This document shows, piece by piece, positions 63,364-64,000 of a stretch of 64,000 bases of DNA. The notes under the pieces were generated by a model, which did not search any database, was not told the origin of the DNA, and saw only the letters and a program-made list of their open reading frames with translations. The translations under genes were made by a program, and so were the position numbers. The stretch is from Saccharopolyspora kobensis (GTDB lineage: Bacteria; Actinomycetota; Actinomycetes; Mycobacteriales; Pseudonocardiaceae). The stretch spans positions 744,001 to 808,000 of the forward strand of contig NZ_FNVB01000004.1 of NCBI RefSeq assembly GCF_900108315.1. Reading direction: 5' to 3'. How positions within the stretch are numbered: position 1 is the stretch's first letter; each line of letters starts with the position of its first letter.

Positions 63364-64000
63364 GTGCTTGTCCTCGGGTTCCCGGTAGGACCGCTGCAGG
63401 CGAACTGCTACGTGCTCGCGCGCGGGGAGGGCGAACCCTGCGTCGTGGTGGATCCCGGCCAGGACGCCGCGGAGCCGCTGCGCACCCAGCTGACCGAGCG
63501 CCGGCTCACCCCGGCCGCGGTGCTGCTCACGCACGGCCACTTCGACCACGTCTTCTCCGCCGGTGAGATCTGCGCCGAGCACGGCGTCCCGGCCCACATC
63601 CACCCGGCGGACCGGCACATGCTCACCGATCCCGGCTCCGCGCTCGGCCCGGCCGGGCGGCAGCTGTTCGGCGACGGCCTGGTGATGGACGCGCCCACCG
63701 ACGTCCGCGAGATCGCAGGCGGCGACGTGCTGGAGCTGGCGGGCCTGAGCTTCGAGGTCACGCACACGCCGGGCCATACCGGCGGGTCGGTGCTGTTCGG
63801 CGTCAGGACCGAGGAGGGCGGGCAGCTGCTGCTGTCCGGCGACACCCTCTTCGCGGGCGCCATCGGACGCACCGATCTGCCCGGCGGCGACCACGGCCGG
63901 ATGCTCGAGTCGCTGAGCACCCAGGTGCTGCCGCTGGACGACGACGTCGTCGTGCTGCCGGGCCACGGACCGACCACCACCATCGGGCGCGAGCGCGCGG
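63364..64000 (+). CDS. MBL-fold metallo-hydrolase, C-terminus beyond window edge
   Basis: Partial gene; 212 residues are in the window and the frame is open at 64000. GTG 63364 after AAAGG. The metallo-beta-lactamase fold is shown by LLTHGHFDHVFSA (HxHxDH), THTPGHTGGSVLF, LLSGDTLFAGAIGRTDLPGG, and a final VLPGHGPTT. This is a glyoxalase II-like hydrolase, as found downstream of the rel-cyclophilin pair in actinobacteria. hisS would be expected next. Confidence 0.5.
   Translation, partial: MLVLGFPVGPLQANCYVLARGEGEPCVVVDPGQDAAEPLRTQLTERRLTPAAVLLTHGHFDHVFSAGEICAEHGVPAHIHPADRHMLTDPGSALGPAGRQLFGDGLVMDAPTDVREIAGGDVLELAGLSFEVTHTPGHTGGSVLFGVRTEEGGQLLLSGDTLFAGAIGRTDLPGGDHGRMLESLSTQVLPLDDDVVVLPGHGPTTTIGRERA

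Overview
The window is very GC-rich actinobacterial chromosome. GTG and TTG starts are common, some transcripts look leaderless, and coupled genes overlap as GTGA/ATGA. The right half carries the actinobacterial housekeeping order thrS, HIT hydrolase, pgsA ... pdxT, yebC, ruvC, ruvA, ruvB, yajC, secD, secF, apt, rel, cyclophilin, MBL hydrolase. Gene content without any mycolate genes and the style of the proteins suggest Pseudonocardiales, most likely a Saccharopolyspora-like organism; this is an inference from gene content only. I saw no rRNA, tRNA, CRISPR array, insertion sequence or phage gene.

Layout. 1-2.2 kb: small unlinked genes (alpha/beta hydrolase cut by the window edge, CGNR zinc-finger regulator, small secreted peptide, SLOG-fold protein). 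2.4-6 kb: a catabolic or transport cassette of a GntR/UTRA regulator, an FAD amine/amino-acid oxidase and an AbgT transporter. 6.2-7.9 kb: Pr6Pr membrane protein and a thioesterase. 8-12.5 kb: the proline catabolic module, pruA and putB facing a PucR-type regulator. 12.5-18.3 kb: two uncharacterised proteins, an SDR, coaA and an APC permease. 18.6-23.5 kb: universal stress protein, adenylate cyclase, and the pair that makes 10-methyl branched (tuberculostearic-type) fatty acids, then a VOC protein. 23.6-28.7 kb: lipase maturation factor homologue, RlmA-type rRNA methyltransferase, HxlR regulator facing a RibD-C reductase, and a ketoglutarate-semialdehyde-type dehydrogenase. 28.8-31 kb: a two-gene conflict or signalling system, EACC1 plus a caspase/WD40 protein, whose propeller is cut by an in-frame TGA. 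31-37 kb: MetE-like enzyme, FprA, a SAM methyltransferase coupled to a PAS-GGDEF-(degenerate EAL) protein. 37-64 kb: the conserved backbone, interrupted between pgsA and pdxT by pdxS in inverted orientation, a TetR/MFS pair, an EF-G paralogue, a cupin regulator with AzlCD, and an amino-acid permease.

The least expected signals are in the intergenic DNA. Three unrelated dispersed repeat families occur: (1) arrays of an AT-rich 16-bp palindrome, RAYTTCMATKGAAATY, set at a 24-bp pitch and clustered at three gene ends near 16.7, 39.65 and 41.2 kb; (2) long hairpins with a GTGAGTGTTT stem and a (C)TATAG or CATAG centre near 7.0, 13.4 and 25.95 kb; (3) a two-tier stem element with compensatory changes, found upstream of pdxS and between ruvA and ruvB. 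Many genes also end in strong perfect hairpins without T-tracts, the usual form of intrinsic terminator in such genomes. [Form note: the original answer gave no confidence values; every 0.5 is a placeholder required by the schema, not an estimate.]
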